A stretch of DNA of 64,000 nt, from positions 179,994,386-180,058,385 of the forward strand of contig OY754327.1 in NCBI GenBank assembly GCA_963573305.1. Reading direction: 5' to 3'. The notes below the pieces were generated by a model, which saw nothing but the letters and a program-made list of their open reading frames with translations, was not told where the DNA came from and did no database searches. Below, piece by piece: positions 47,936 to 61,238 of the stretch. Source of the stretch: Pyrrhosoma nymphula (Eukaryota; Arthropoda; Insecta; Odonata; Coenagrionidae). Position 1 is the first letter of the stretch. Each line of letters begins with the position of its first letter. Made by a program: the position numbers and the translations under genes.

Positions 47936-48420
47936 TCTTCCAAGTGACATATATATATAAATGACACGTCCGACGTCGGCTGCTCTAATGCGAAATGTTC
48001 AGTGAGGTACGATGAACTAGCGATTTTGACGAATTTTTAAGCGATTAAATCATCCGTACCCGTGGCGGTAAATGAACCCGTAACCCAGCGGCGGTGGGCT
48101 CGATTTTCATCATCCGCTACCAGACCTTTAAGGCATTCCGTCGGCATCATGGTCATCGCTCGCGAGGCGCTGAATAAAAGCTGGCCTCAAGGTGGGCTTC
48201 CCTCGCCCCTCACGCCCTGACCCGGCACACCGACCCCGGGACCAACACGCCTCGCCACTCCCCCTTTTCCACATTCACAAAACGGTGAGGGGCCCAACGC
48301 CCACATAAACAAAAATCAATAAGGAGACTTGTAAAGAAAAAATCAGCCCCTTCTCTCACCAAAACCCTATCAATACGAAAAAAATCTATTTAAAAAGTGA
48401 TACCTACGTAGTTTTTTTTT

Positions 48421-48800
48421 TCGTTTATTTTAAAAGGGAAAACTACACCGACAGCATGGCTAAGCCATCTGAGTCATTCACGCCTGAAGAGCAAATTAAG
48501 TTTAAATGAATTCTGAAAACATGAAAGGGAACGGTCGAATGAATTACTGGGTTTCTGTGCAAATTTCTTGAAACCACATTTCTTTGCTGCAAAGGTGGAT
48601 TCTGAAGTTCGATTTTGCTGTCGGCGATCACCTTCATTGAGCAGTTTACTTTTCACTAGTTTGCTAGATATATTCGTACTAGAATCGTCCAGTGGCTCAC
48701 AATGCGACCGTAATCCACTCAGCAGAATGGCTGCGATGAGTTCATCGTCAAGTTCCGCGTCCATGTCATCCAATGTTGGTCGATACGGGTTAGGAAGGGA
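48421..48800 (-). pseudogene. Copia-type retrotransposon gag relic
   Basis: The minus-strand frame from 48773 reads MDDMDAELDDELIAAILLSG, then LVKSKLLNEGDRRQQNRTSE, then FAAKKCGFKKF. This is the gag polyprotein region of Copia-type elements just before the zinc knuckle (LLSGLP, then VK-x-x-LL-x-E-x-x-R). The knuckle itself is damaged: only SCFQ and a few later residues remain, and a CCHC motif cannot be traced. A shifted frame ends NDSDGLAMLSV. Downstream on the minus strand comes AATAAA and, after a few bases, a run of ten A (48411-48420 on the plus strand as T). No LTRs, protease, integrase or RT are nearby. The A-run hints that this may be a retroposed transcript copy. Confidence 0.72.
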
Positions 48801-51800
48801 GGTAACAGTAATATCCTTTAATGCATAATATGAACCACGCAGCTAACAAAGGAGGAATATCGGTTGGCTGCCTTTATTTTACCTAAATCATTTTAGCTCT
48901 TGAACATCCCAAACGAAGCAACTCATTCCACGACGCACAAATGAGAGATATAACGTTTGCTGAAAGAAATAAATGAGTGACGGATGGCGCTACGATTCTG
49001 TTACTTTCATAATTAAAACCAGAGAGGATACGTATGTGAGCGAGAGAGAACTCAAGAGTGTGGAGGAGGAAGAGATAGAGAGAGGAAAGGAGGAGACAAG
49101 GGCTACCAACACTTGGGAGCCCACCAAACCGCGCGAGCAACTACTCCAAGTCCGAGAGCTGGGAGCGTTGACCTTAAGGCATCAGCCATCACTTTCGCTT
49201 GCAGCTTATAGCCGCCCGCCCTCTCGTCTTTTGTCGTCTCATTCCACTCCCTCCCGCTCCCTCGCCCTGCGTCCGCCTTAAGTCATTTTTGTCGGCATTG
49301 AACACTCTTATCGGAGTAATCACATCAAGATGCACAACTAGAATTATATACTGTAATGTTTTGATATTTTAAAAATGATGACAGACGTGAAAGCTCAAAC
49401 TACGAAAGTGAAATCCCAGGGTGAATGAGACGATATAATAAGGAAGAGTAAGATTCTAAGAAGAGTAATAAACTAAAAGTAAGCGGATCGAAGTGTTGGT
49501 TCCTTTTAGTATTAGTTGGTATTCCAATGTAGATATTCGGGCTGCAGGGCAAAGTGAACTGAGAAATTATTAGGCTAAGACTTAAAATTCTGTCATCGCC
49601 CTAGGTGCAAACGAAGAAAGAAATTCAGAATCCACAAAATAGATTACTAATGCTGGTCTTGACACCGAAGGTCGCGTGCCATCTCCTATATGTAACTCTT
49701 CTAATAATGGATGGCTATTTTCGGTGGACTGTGTAGAAATTTGAACGTGTTAATTCATGCTGGTTAACTGGTTGCAATACCCCACGATGATCCTTCCTGT
49801 ACAGAATATTCCATATGTTATATTAATAGTACTTTAACGGCAGTATTCTAACGGCAGTATATCGAATCCGAGTATTACCTTGTTAGGGGCTGAATTCTAA
49901 CTATAGCTGGGCGTGCACCCGAGAGCTCTTTAACTCCCCATCAAAACTCATCTTAGAGCTTACGATTCGAAAAGACGTTTGTGGGGAGATGAGTAAAATC
50001 AAATAAATTTTCTAAGCATTATTAAGACCACACAAAGGGTGTACTTCATACCATATGTGGCTGACGTCAATTTTACATCCCCCGGGGCAAAATTCTAATA
50101 ATAGAACGCAGCAAAATATTCCCAGCACATCAAAAGAAAGTCGACACACTTACTACGCAGAGGCTTGCCACTACATTATCCAGCGTACATGATATTAAGG
50201 GGTTAAATGGAAACATGCGACTTATGTATAAATATTAGGATTACCGCATCACAGCGCGTAGTGTTTAGCCCTTTTTGGACCCCCGGCGCGTAGTTCAAAA
50301 CCGCGTCACTCAATCGGAATAGCTCTCCTTATTTTCCAATTCCCGCGCATTTGCAGCAAACTCTAATTGATCGATTTTTGATGGCTCCCTTGTGCTGGAT
50401 GCTACTTCAAATCAAAATAATTCAAAACTAATGAGTTTCACTAATCACAAAAAGCGCATGATCCGCATTTTTATTGCAACGGACAATATTAATTTTTAGA
50501 GATATAATAAGAGAGTGCATAATTAGGGAATCATCTTTCTCGTGCTCAATTTATTGAAGTGAGTAGATAATTTTTTCATCTAAAAATTCTTACGGAAATA
50601 CATCATATTGGAATTTTCAAACGACAAGTTACAATTTATATCATAAGTTATACCGAAAGAAATGAAGCTTGCCTAAAAAATTAAAAATTTGATAAAAAGC
50701 AACTAAATTCTTAAAACTGGTGTATTTATTCAAAATTATTAACCTTTTCAAATAAACCACATTTTTTATTTATTCCATCATTAATTGTAAGTCATACATA
50801 CATGTGACGTACTTTGTAACTGACATTAGTTTACATTTGGACAGACATTCAGGGCTCAAGAACGCGTCCGTAATGCACAATACAAACGTGGTTTAACCAC
50901 AAATCTACGCTGATGTGAAAAATTATACCGATTCGGCTTGAGTGAATGCAATAAAGTAAGAAATAATCTTCCTCGTGAGGAAAAGGGAGAACTGAATCTG
51001 GAGTAGAGAAAAGTAAAATGGCTAGCATGGGAAGGGAGAGAGGACAGGGGTCGGTTCAGCTGCGTGGAGTGCAAGGGGAAAGAGCGGAAAAGATAGAAGA
51101 AAGACCTGGAGTAACCTTGTGGGAAAAGCGGGGACATATCTCGCGTGTCTCCTCGCGCGTAAGCCGACAAGCTTCGCGGGTTGTCTGTTCCTCTCCCTCA
51201 AGGGAATTTCCACGGACATGTAGGGATGGATGAGTAAACAGAGATGTTCAAGCGCCAAAAATTAGAGAGGTGTCATTGACGACTATGGCCCTTCAAACCA
51301 TCAACTCTGTTATATATCTGTGGGTGAACTTCGAGCAGACATCCCTTTATTTCACCAACGCGTGGTGACAATCAGAAAATTTGATACATGGTGCATTACG
51401 CACCACGATATACACAGCCTCACCTGCATTATCTAAACACTCTTTGACGCATCAGAGGAAGTTTCGAGAATCTGGATTCCAAATCTGAAAATTTTGAATT
51501 AATAGCTGAGAAAAAAAGGAGCCTGGTTTGTGAAAGCTAGCGTACTCTAAATTACATTAATTCGTAAAAAATAAATTGGCCTAGAGTCCCAATGAACACG
51601 AAGCTGTTTTAAATATAGTCCAACGATATAATTTGTGCGATTTCATTTGCAGCATCTAGGCCGTGTTTTCGTATACCAAGTTCTGTTTCTTCCATCTATT
51701 GGCTTGGGTCCCCGTCTTTCTGCGTCTAAGGTGCGATTTGCCGGGAGCTTGTACGGCATAGTGTACGAGTAGAATAGTAATCATGAAAATTCATTTCCCA

Positions 51801-53000
51801 AATGGGTATTACATGATGATAGACATGGAGTATATCATGCCTCTTGAACTTTTCATCAAGTTTCTAATTTCGATTTTCCAGCGCTAGAGGGAGCACCATT
51901 TTTAAGTACCAGTGACCCAGGATTTTTAAGCTTTAAATCACTGTCACCGTATTCCTTGGATCTAACAATAAGAACTCGTTTTAGCGTCGATACGCACCGA
52001 CTTAATATCAACATAGACTCTATGCCATCCTCTCTACTCAAAAAGAGTAACCTGCGTGTCTACCAAAACATTTCATTATTTCACTTCAGCAAGGTATCAT
52101 AAAGGAAATTATGTATTGCCTTTAAAAAATTTTGTGCTGGAAATAAGAGATCCTCCATTAAATTTAGAAGAGAATTTCAATTTTTCACGCCTCGAATTCC
52201 AGAGGGAGATATTTACTTCAGTTTTGCAATATTCGTGTTTTCTTCAAGCAGCAACAAGGAACTGCTTGGTTCTTGAAAGAGTGCTTTACAGGAATTAAAT
52301 ACCCGAACTATAAAATAATCTGCTCGTAAACACGAAGCACAAGTGCCATTGGAATGATAATATTATTCTGAAACAAGGTCATTTTCCATGGCATATCGGC
52401 ACTCAGATGAATATAGCCTGAGACCACCTCCCACTCGACTCCTTAAAATACGCCCACTCTCACCCTTTCTGCCTACAAAAACACCACCACGTCGTCTCCT
52501 CCTATTCGCATTAATCGTTTCTTAACCTCATTCTCGCACACGGCTAAATTTTATAACAGACCCTTCGAAGCCGACGAGATATCAAGAAGTATTCGTACGT
52601 ACAAAGGACACATCGTTAAATCAAGAAAAAGCCTATGAAGAACCCGTTTCATCACGTACATTAAGTTCCAGTTCATACGTTACTTGACTTTTTTCAAATC
52701 CAAACGAGAAGATGGGCACATGAGGAGGGATTCTCGATTTTTCCTTCCCACTTCAAAGTGAGTTTTATCATAGCCTCCGCGTGACATGGCCTGCAATGAT
52801 ATGCAATGATAACAGTCAAAAATAGTAATAACGATAATGGCTGCAGCCATTACTCCCACAGTCTAGATTACGACCAAACTTAACGGGTTTTGATCCTGGT
52901 CCATGTGACTGGCCAATATAATTTGTGATGAGAGCCGATGGAGATCGATACCGCTCAAAGGTAGCAGTCGAGTGAAGGATAGTTCACTCAGTTTTGATCG
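48801..53000. other. Gene-less stretch
   Basis: No gene is supported. A GA-rich segment (49025-49140) lies beside a C-rich one (49150-49280). A direct repeat TAACGGCAGTAT occurs twice near 49836-49862. Open frames at 50856-51258 and 52056-52298 have no recognised domain. Confidence 0.45.
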
Positions 53001-53039
53001 CCGGGCATTGATTCGAGCGATTCACTCTTTTTTTTCTAC

Positions 53040-53760
53040 GATGGAGTGCGTATCGTGACAACTCCCCCCTCCCGCAAGCCAAACCGCCCACCCACCACTC
53101 CCGCCATACGCTCTCCGCCTCACTCCCCTTCGGTCTTGTACTCTCAATCCCCTCCCCGCAGACCCCCCCCTCCCAACTGCTTCCTCCCCCACCCACTCGA
53201 CCCACTCCTCTCTCCCCCTCTTTCGATTCCCCCCCTCCTGAACCAACCCGCTCCACAATGCCCGGCGGCGACCGTTGAGTGACGTCACCAAACTTTGACA
53301 TTTAAGTCATTCACCCCAAGAGAGAGAAGGCTCCGCGCATCTTTCACGCGCGCGCACACGCTGCCTTCAAGCGCTCACAAGACACGGACTCCTCCTCCGC
53401 GGTCGCCGCACCGTCCGGACGCGTCCTAACGTCCGTCCGAGAGCTCGGCGCACGTATCTTACCTATACTATACGTACGTACGAATGTTGCTTCCCGCCGC
53501 CCTCTCTCCCACTGCCCTCCCCTCCGCTACTCCATCCTTCACTCGCGTCCACGATTACCTTCCCGCAAAGTTTTCACCGAGGAAGTAGGGGAGAGAGAGA
53601 GGGAGGAGGGCGGGAGAGAAGCCTCCTGCAACGGGGCGGGAGACTGGGTAGCGCGGATCAAGACTGCACAAGACGGGCGATAGGGCTGAGACGCGGGACT
53701 GAGCCTCGGAAAGAGATAACAATATCTCCATGCTCCATTGCTTTTTCAGCTCCACTATAG
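53040..53760. promoter_or_regulatory. C-rich then CpG-rich island, possible promoter region
   Basis: A C-rich tract (53060-53260) is followed by a CpG-dense segment (53260-53500) and a G-rich segment (53575-53700). TGACGTCA is at 53280-53287. On the minus strand TATAG|GTAAGAT near 53455-53466 fits a splice donor, so a minus-strand first exon is conceivable. No peptide is recognised; overlapping frames on both strands are composition-driven. Confidence 0.3.
53280..53287. promoter_or_regulatory. CRE-type palindrome TGACGTCA
   Basis: A second exact 8-bp CRE consensus, in context GAGTGACGTCACC, again within a CpG-rich island as at 33061-33068. Confidence 0.35.
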
Positions 53761-54118
53761 TTCTTACCGCTTAACCACAAAAAATTTGATTTTCTAGTAA
53801 AAGTGGATTTTTTTTGGTAGCAGTTTTACTATCAGTCAAAGAGAATAAAACACGCACACACACATAACATTCCTTCTAACTCCTCCTCATCTTCTCTAGA
53901 AACAAAAATTTCACAAAGTAGGAGCCACATGACTCTATAGCAACAAGGGAAAAAACTCGCAAGGAAGTGGTTTATGAATGGTGCTACCAATGATTTGGGA
54001 TCTATTGTACAAAATACTAATGCATAGTACCCGGGAAACGGGTGTATACTGATAAAATTGTTGAAAAATAAACATCACTAACGAAAAAATATAAGAACGA
54101 GCGGCGCTCGGGCTTCCT

Positions 54119-54148
54119 GCGTTCGGGAGTATATGCCTTCCCGAACGC
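54119..54148. repeat. 10-bp-arm hairpin
   Basis: GCGTTCGGGA (54119-54128) pairs with TCCCGAACGC (54139-54148) across a 10-nt loop. GCTCGGGC is repeated directly on either side. Confidence 0.75.
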
Positions 54149-54518
54149 TGCTCGGGCACAGAGAGTTACGCGTTAAGTTCATTACTTATTTAAATTGTGG
54201 GCGCGCAAAAAATTAAAATAATAGAAAAAACTGTAAATATAAGGATTATAAATATAAAGAACAGGATTAATCAATAGAAATAAAAATGAGTGGTCGTCAG
54301 TTATAACTAAAAATAGATGCTAATGAATGAGCAACCTCATTTACAACTAAATTTCACCTGGTAGTAGAACTGTAGACTGAGTTGGAAGACTCGTTATCAA
54401 GCATACATGCCAGAGAATGTTGCCTCAGGGCAGCCGTGGTGGAACTTATTCCTACTGAAAGAAAGAATTCATTGCAACTTTCCACTTTTTTAAATCGTTT
54501 TTTTTTTATGTACTACCG

Positions 54519-54539
54519 GTTTGAATTTATTTTCATCAT
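54519..54539 (-). ncRNA. Weak hammerhead-like trace in a Penelope-type tail
   Basis: The minus strand reads ATGATGA, AAATAAATT, CAAACCGG, GTAGTACAT and then a run of ten A. The order matches the CUGAUGA ... GAAACCGG layout of the tails at 63.3 and 63.9 kb, but both core strands are altered. It is probably an old Penelope-type tail. Confidence 0.3.
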
Positions 54540-57500
54540 TGTCAAGCACTGATTCAAGTTTAGCCATGAGATCCCCTCTTCCTCACTTTCTCGCAGAAAT
54601 ACTTCTTGATATCATAGATAAAAATGTTTTTAAAATGTTCCGGCAGTTAAATGCTTTTAAAAATTTCCTGAGAATTAACCAAGGGAATTAACACACAAGC
54701 ATTCATTTTACCATGGAAACAGGAAAACATAACTCCATCTTTTTTGTAGATATAAGCTTTCAGAGAAGAAATGAAGTATGAATTTTCTATCAAAAGAAAA
54801 CCCACTTGTAATGACCAGGTTATACCAAATGACTCTCAACACCGAATTGCTCACAAATTATCTAGCATCCAACCAATGGTTCACAGAATCATCAATATAC
54901 AACTTGAAAAAAAATATATAATAAATAACTAAAACGCCATAAAAACCATAGCCTTTATTAATGGTTATAACCCAAAACTGATCGCCCAATTAATTAGGTG
55001 AAAACTACGATAGAAAGCCATAAACACAATAGCCACCATCTCTCCAACATCATTCTCTTCCACCACTAACACAATATTCCCTACTTAGGCCACCTTTCCT
55101 GCAAAATCGCAAAACTCTTCCCCAAAGAAAAATACAGAGTTTCATTCTACACCTCATATTGCCTCTTCAAGCTACAATGAAATTCGAAAGACAAAGTGGA
55201 AAAGACAAATAAAGTGCAGTATATAAAGTACAGTGGAATTCATATCCTGCAGCATATGTGGGTCCAAATGAAAGGAGTTTCACCACACGATCAAAAGAAC
55301 ACAGAAGATACCCGAGGAATGTAAATGACACCTCCATGATTGTCAAACCCCTCCTCGAAACCGGCCATGAATGCAACCTCACACCGAAAATCCAGTACAC
55401 AGAAGAAAAATGAAAAAAAACTGGACGCTTTATAACAACTTGAAATATTTAAACATTAACTCAATAAAACCCCCTTAAAAAAGAAAACACATATCAATCC
55501 CACTCCCCTTTCCATACGATTGCCTCAATAGAGGCCTCCCCCCCACTTAGCCTTTTCTCCTTTCCCTCCATCCCTTCCCCTCTCCGTGAATCCTTCCACC
55601 CCTCCTCTTTCCCCTCGCACCAATCCTCCTTCAAAATACATGCGTCGTTTATTACACTAACTGTTGCTTGACAATGATGTAAATACATAGAAACCGGTCG
55701 CGCATTAAACACTGATTTAAAAAAGTGGAAAAATACAAATAATTCTTTCTTTCACGACACATAGAGAGCACAAAAATATTTCATTTGAATTTTGAACGTC
55801 TACATCAATTGAATATAGTGAGACTATAAATATTTAAGGTAAAATGTCCTGTAATTTATTAAATGCATTCACTGCAAAACTAAGCGGTATAAATGTCATA
55901 TTATAAAGACACAGTCAATGATAAATGTATTTACATCGGTAGGCACAATAGGCTTTGGAAGTTGGATAAAATTCACAGAAATCAACTAAGACTTCATGGA
56001 TGTTGTCTAGGACTGAAAGAGGGAGAGTGGATAGGGCAATGGCGAAACAACACTTAGCATATGACATAAGAAATCAAACATGCAAGCCGAAGAATTAACA
56101 TCTTTTTCTCACAATAGAGTAGGTGTGCCTGATGGAAAGTTCATGTTTGAAAAAATGAAATGCTATTCGTAAACACAAGATGGGATAGTGAGTGGTGGTA
56201 AGGAAGAATTTTTAAACGACTGAAATGAAGATATGACAGTAATTTCTAAGAAAGAACAGAAAAACTATCTAGTAAAGGGGCTGACGATATCAGCAACACA
56301 ACTAGCTTAATGGAATGCGAAAATCGTAGTGAGTGCTAGAGTTGGTGAAAAGTACGAGTAAGAAATAAATGGGCTGCTTAAGTGGCTGTGATTTCAAGTG
56401 CAACAAGCAATATTTATTAATTCTGAAATAGAGAGCAATGACGCCAGCAGGAAATAGGGACTAATTTCACCTTAATCGCTCAAAATCAGCATGAAACTTG
56501 GTATTCGAAGAGTCGTAACAACTCCGTGAAATGTATGCAGCCGTAGTAAAACGTGAAGAATGAGTAGGAGGAAATATAAGATGATTTTTCATTACTGTGA
56601 TTCATATACGACAGCGCGTGAAATCCGCCATAAAGGCACATGATGTAAGATCACTGTCATTTCGTGCCTTGAGTAGTTGAGTAGTGTTCGGAAGGAATGC
56701 ACTTCAGAAAACGGCCAAGCTATCCGGTGTCTTCAGAAAAAATGACGCATTATTGCGGATAAGTGTAACGGAAAAGGCATTATTTGCCTGTAGTGCGTGA
56801 TATACGCCCTAATATATTAATTTATTGTCAGATAAAAGGGGTGTATCTGAAAGTGCGAATGATTTTATCATGCTTCAAGAAATCTGAGGATCGTTGAAAA
56901 AAAAGAGAAAGCTAAAAGGCACGAACGTTGGTTACGAGAGTATTTTCTTATCGTAAAAATGACGAAGAAAGTTAAGAAGCAGAGATACTCGAAATTTGGT
57001 GAAGTGTAAAATCTGTTAATCTGCGTCAAAAGTAGGTAATATGCTATGCACAAGTAATCTTCAGGATATAGAATTCTCGATGCAATGGCATCGAAAACAT
57101 GCATTGGAGATGATTATTATTGAGATCCTTGGGATATTTTGTAAGGAATGGCAGTTAAGTATGGTGGGCGCGAACTTGGGCACGGAATGATGACATGAAT
57201 GCTGATGATAAATGCTCTCCTGAAGGAAGAAGTGAAAATTTACATGAGTATAAGGAAAGTGAATTATAAGAGGGTGACTCTTAGGACGAATCTACTTTGA
57301 AAAAGAATATCCAATTACGCTATTCTTAATTCCAAGATTGCCTTATTCGTGGAAGCTATACGCGAAGTTTCATTTTGCTGAATATGGAGACAGCCGCACT
57401 CGTCATGTGGACCAAATGTAGAAAGTAATGGTGCATTGCATTCTAGTGTTTCCTTGTTGAAAAATTGCCTATTGATTTTTCTAGTCAAGCAATTACATTC

Positions 57501-60036
57501 CCTCCTGAAAGTTTTATGGCGACTACTCATTAAGAATGGGCTCACGTAGACGCTGGGTTTCTCTCCACACTTCTTCCATTCCCCAAACAATCCTCCCATT
57601 ATCGCCTTGCCCACCTCTTCTAAATGGCGCCAATATCCCCCTTTGTCGGCCGCCTAACCACCAACGAACCAACCATGCCTTGTCCGAGAAAATTACTTCT
57701 ATAAATACTAACCTTTAAGTACCTGTGCCATTTTCCATAGACATTTTTCTTAGTCGTCACCCAGGTTTTGCAGTATCACCACGTCATCAGATCTAAAAGA
57801 ATCCCGGCCCGTGACGAATAAAAATTTCTGTGGAAAACATCACTGCTTTCTCATTGCATATACAGTAAAATTCCATCAAGTGACACCTTCCTTCATTGTA
57901 TTTTTCCTTCGCAGGCAGAATTTTTTGCAGATACCCCCGTGCTCACATCCATTCTTTCACATCATTGTATTTAGTACGAGAGAATTTGAGCAATTGATAT
58001 CATCGATACTACGATCGAATACAATCAAGGAATGTAATGCACCACTGTAAATTTGGAGAGCTATTCCAAAATTGAAAAGTGATAAAAGTAAATTGTAAAT
58101 TTTCTGTAAATAACAGAGGTTGTATCCACCTGTAGCATAGGTTGAGTAAAATCATCTTCCGCGGACTATGAGAAGTCCCTTTCTTATGAGGAAGGACATT
58201 TTACACGTCAGCTTTCGAGAGGTATTCACGATTATCCACTATTCGTTCAATTCGCCATTTAAATTCATAACGCTAAATTATATTTTTCGTTCTATGATAT
58301 TCATTTAAAGAAATTCTTTTATATTATCTAAATTGGTTTGACAAATCACACTCAATGAAAAACCTAATCATCACTTATTACAAAATGTGAAAGTTAAAAA
58401 ATGCATAAGAGACACAATATTAAAATTCTGATGGGTCAACCAATAGGTTACCCAAGGAGTGATCGTCAAGTTCGAGTTTAAGTTCAACATTAGTATCATA
58501 ATTAAGATGAATGAATATAAATTTGATGTCAACTTAATAAATGTAACATACTACTGCTAAAAGCCTCTGATTAGGCAAGTAGTTACGTTACATAAAATGC
58601 ACAGAAGTAGTTTTGAATGAGCAGACAGGAATTTATTTGACAACGAAGAAAGCATAATTTTAAGGAAATGCTTCAGACATTACAACCAGTCCTGAAGCTT
58701 GGCATTACATTTTCATATTGGCTAGTACCTACTCTATAAAGTGATTTCAGTCTTTCTCTGCTATACAGTAAATATATTTCGATGAAATGTGCACGAAAGA
58801 AACATCTCGTGCTATTTCTTATAATCTTAGAACACGTAGATTCTCATTTCCAAGGCTTATATGACATTAATAAGTTCAGTACAACAGAGGTCTAATCCTC
58901 AATTTTGCTAAATAAAGCATGCAATCTGTCACATTTTAAGTAACACATTTCCCTCTTTAATGTATTATATTAAGCAATAGTACGCGTCGTTTTTGCGGTA
59001 GTTCATTACAGTATTGTAATTCCGGAGAAAAAAATAGATTACACTTCTTTTGCACTGGGCTCCTCAATTTCACTCCTATGAAACGGAAATTTTCTAACAC
59101 AGAACACGCAATCCCTTAATCACACATTAATCTATTCCACTGATTATCACAGTTTATAAAGAACTACCTTTTTAAGGATGAATAATTGCTCCAGGTATGC
59201 ACAATGTCCTTTTCCACTCCCATGCTTAGCAAGGTGATTCTATCAGATAGTGAAGGACAAGATCCATGGGAGAACTTCTTATAAGAAAAATACCGACTAG
59301 GTACCTCATTTCAGCACGCCAATTCCCTTGCTAATCCTGTCGAGGTTATACACCGGCTCCGAACGAGCCGCTGGCCCCAGGGTATACAAACATAGAACTC
59401 AACCATCGCCCCATGGGAAAAACAATTCCATTGAAGCAGGTCTTGAGGGATACCTAAGGGTGCTCGTACGGAAACATTATGATTTTCAATGTGGAGTATA
59501 CGAGCAGAATGCAAATAGCCCTTCAACAACCTGCCCTAACCAAAATATTACTAAACTTAATAATAATGTGAATTAATATCTAATGTAATGTGAAATAATG
59601 TGACAAAAGAAACACGCTAATGCGTATCATTATACACCTACCAAGCTCATTGTTGAAGCAAAAGAAAATGTCTCATATCTAAACAGCGCTTCTATTAAGC
59701 ATCTAAAAATAACGCCTAAGGTTTTCTGCATACACGTAATAATTATAAGAATGATAAAGAACACTTAATGTAGTAATCGTAAAAAATGGTGAGACATAAA
59801 GAGTATTAGCATTTTCCCCTGGTGCGCTGGGTATGACATATTTTGGTGAATTATTTACTGGAAATACTTTTAAAAGGTCTCTCTAGTTACAAAAAGAAAA
59901 GCGAGAATTCCAAAATTTATTTTGATATTTTCAATGGTATTTCAGAATAATGAGAATGTCTCCGCAAATGCATTGACATTTCTCTTCTATCATTAGTGTG
60001 ACACAGGAAGCCGGAAAGCAATATAACCCCGAAAGA

Positions 60037-60062
60037 GGTCACTATTGCAATCAATAGTGACC
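60037..60062. repeat. Perfect 11-bp hairpin
   Basis: GGTCACTATTG and CAATAGTGACC around a 4-nt loop. A compact stem in otherwise ordinary sequence. Confidence 0.8.
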
Positions 60063-61238
60063 CTCGTGAACATGCTTCGACAAATCACCCCCGTTTTTTC
60101 TCGTCCACTGTCAGTTGAGCAATACGGACTCGACGTAAGTGCTGCGCAGGGTTATATAATTCCGTCGTATCAGTCATTCGAGATAAACACTAGATAATGA
60201 AAAATACTGACCGATAGCATTCACTTCCTCTCGTTAACTTCCACCGACGAAGCTAAGATAAATGCAGTGAACAATGAAAATGATTAAGGGATATGATTTC
60301 AAAAGAAAGACAACTCATAATTATTTCAATTACTAGAGTAAGTAAATTCCACTGGCACGAAACTAAGGCTACTTTATGAAAGTGATCTAATTTTCAAAAT
60401 CCTGCTTTAAAATAAAAAGACGAAGTAGCAAGGGATAGCAAAGTATTTCAACCTAAATACCAACGAACAGCACAGAAACTGTCAGCATTATGCTGTCTTC
60501 TGCATTTTTCAGGCAATTCAAATGTCTAATTCATTTTATAGAAAAATAAGGTTAATCTTTAACCTAACTCGAGGAGCCCCTATCCTTAAACCCAACGAGA
60601 AAGAGATAAATCTAAGCCTTACTTGATGGAGCCGCTGTCAAAATTTCCTTTTTTATACTCACATCAAGTAATATAATACTAAAATACTATAGTACTATAA
60701 TAATCAAAACAACTTGCTGAAAAGTTATTTAATTATTATAATACATCGTTAATTTTTCATTTTACCTGTATAGGGATGAAAATAATATTTTTGATAAAAA
60801 ATGTATTGAGCAACACGCGGTCTGTGATTAACATGAAATCACAATTACCATACGACGAATTTCGTATTTAGCTAGCTCACCATTAAAAATATGGGGAAAA
60901 AGGCGTGAACTTTGTAAACAAGACTGTTTCTCATTGGTTTTTCAAATTCATACAAATATATTTTATTCAAATCAAATAAGCTATTCAATGTCTGTTACAG
61001 AATAATTCAATTTTATCCAAGAATGTCTAAAAAAATTGCTACATCGGGCATTTTTATACGCAGGCCGTGCTTATTAAGAATAGACCGAAAGTAAGTCGTA
61101 GTCTATGGGACTAGTTGTTTCTCCTTGAAGAGGTGGAGACAAATATATTGAGTAATATTCGCGAACACAGCAAGGTACAGCTCTTAGAGTATACAGTTCA
61201 AGTTTATAGTACCTTAATAACTCTATGGTACAGCTATT

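Larger units (their letters stand above)
46607..48410. other. Gene-less stretch including a CpG-rich island
   Basis: The CpG-rich island at 46850-47480 and the repeat copy at 47872-47935 are listed separately. No gene is supported in the remainder. The many overlapping frames at 46730-47554 reflect GC-rich composition. Confidence 0.45.
53761..61238. other. Gene-less AT-rich stretch
   Basis: No gene is supported. Small structures are listed separately (54119-54148, 54519-54539, 60037-60062). 55494-55640 is CT-rich. Frames at 57315-57614, 57811-58050 and 59311-59576 lack recognisable domains. Confidence 0.45.

Noticed and set aside
52885..52905. GGGTTTTGATCC, B-box-like
   Set aside because: Lacks the conserved TTC and has no tRNA-like surroundings.
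52984..53301. 105-codon minus-strand and 78-codon plus-strand frames
   Set aside because: They arise from a C-rich tract; Gly/Arg/Glu and Pro-rich strings on opposite strands of the same DNA.
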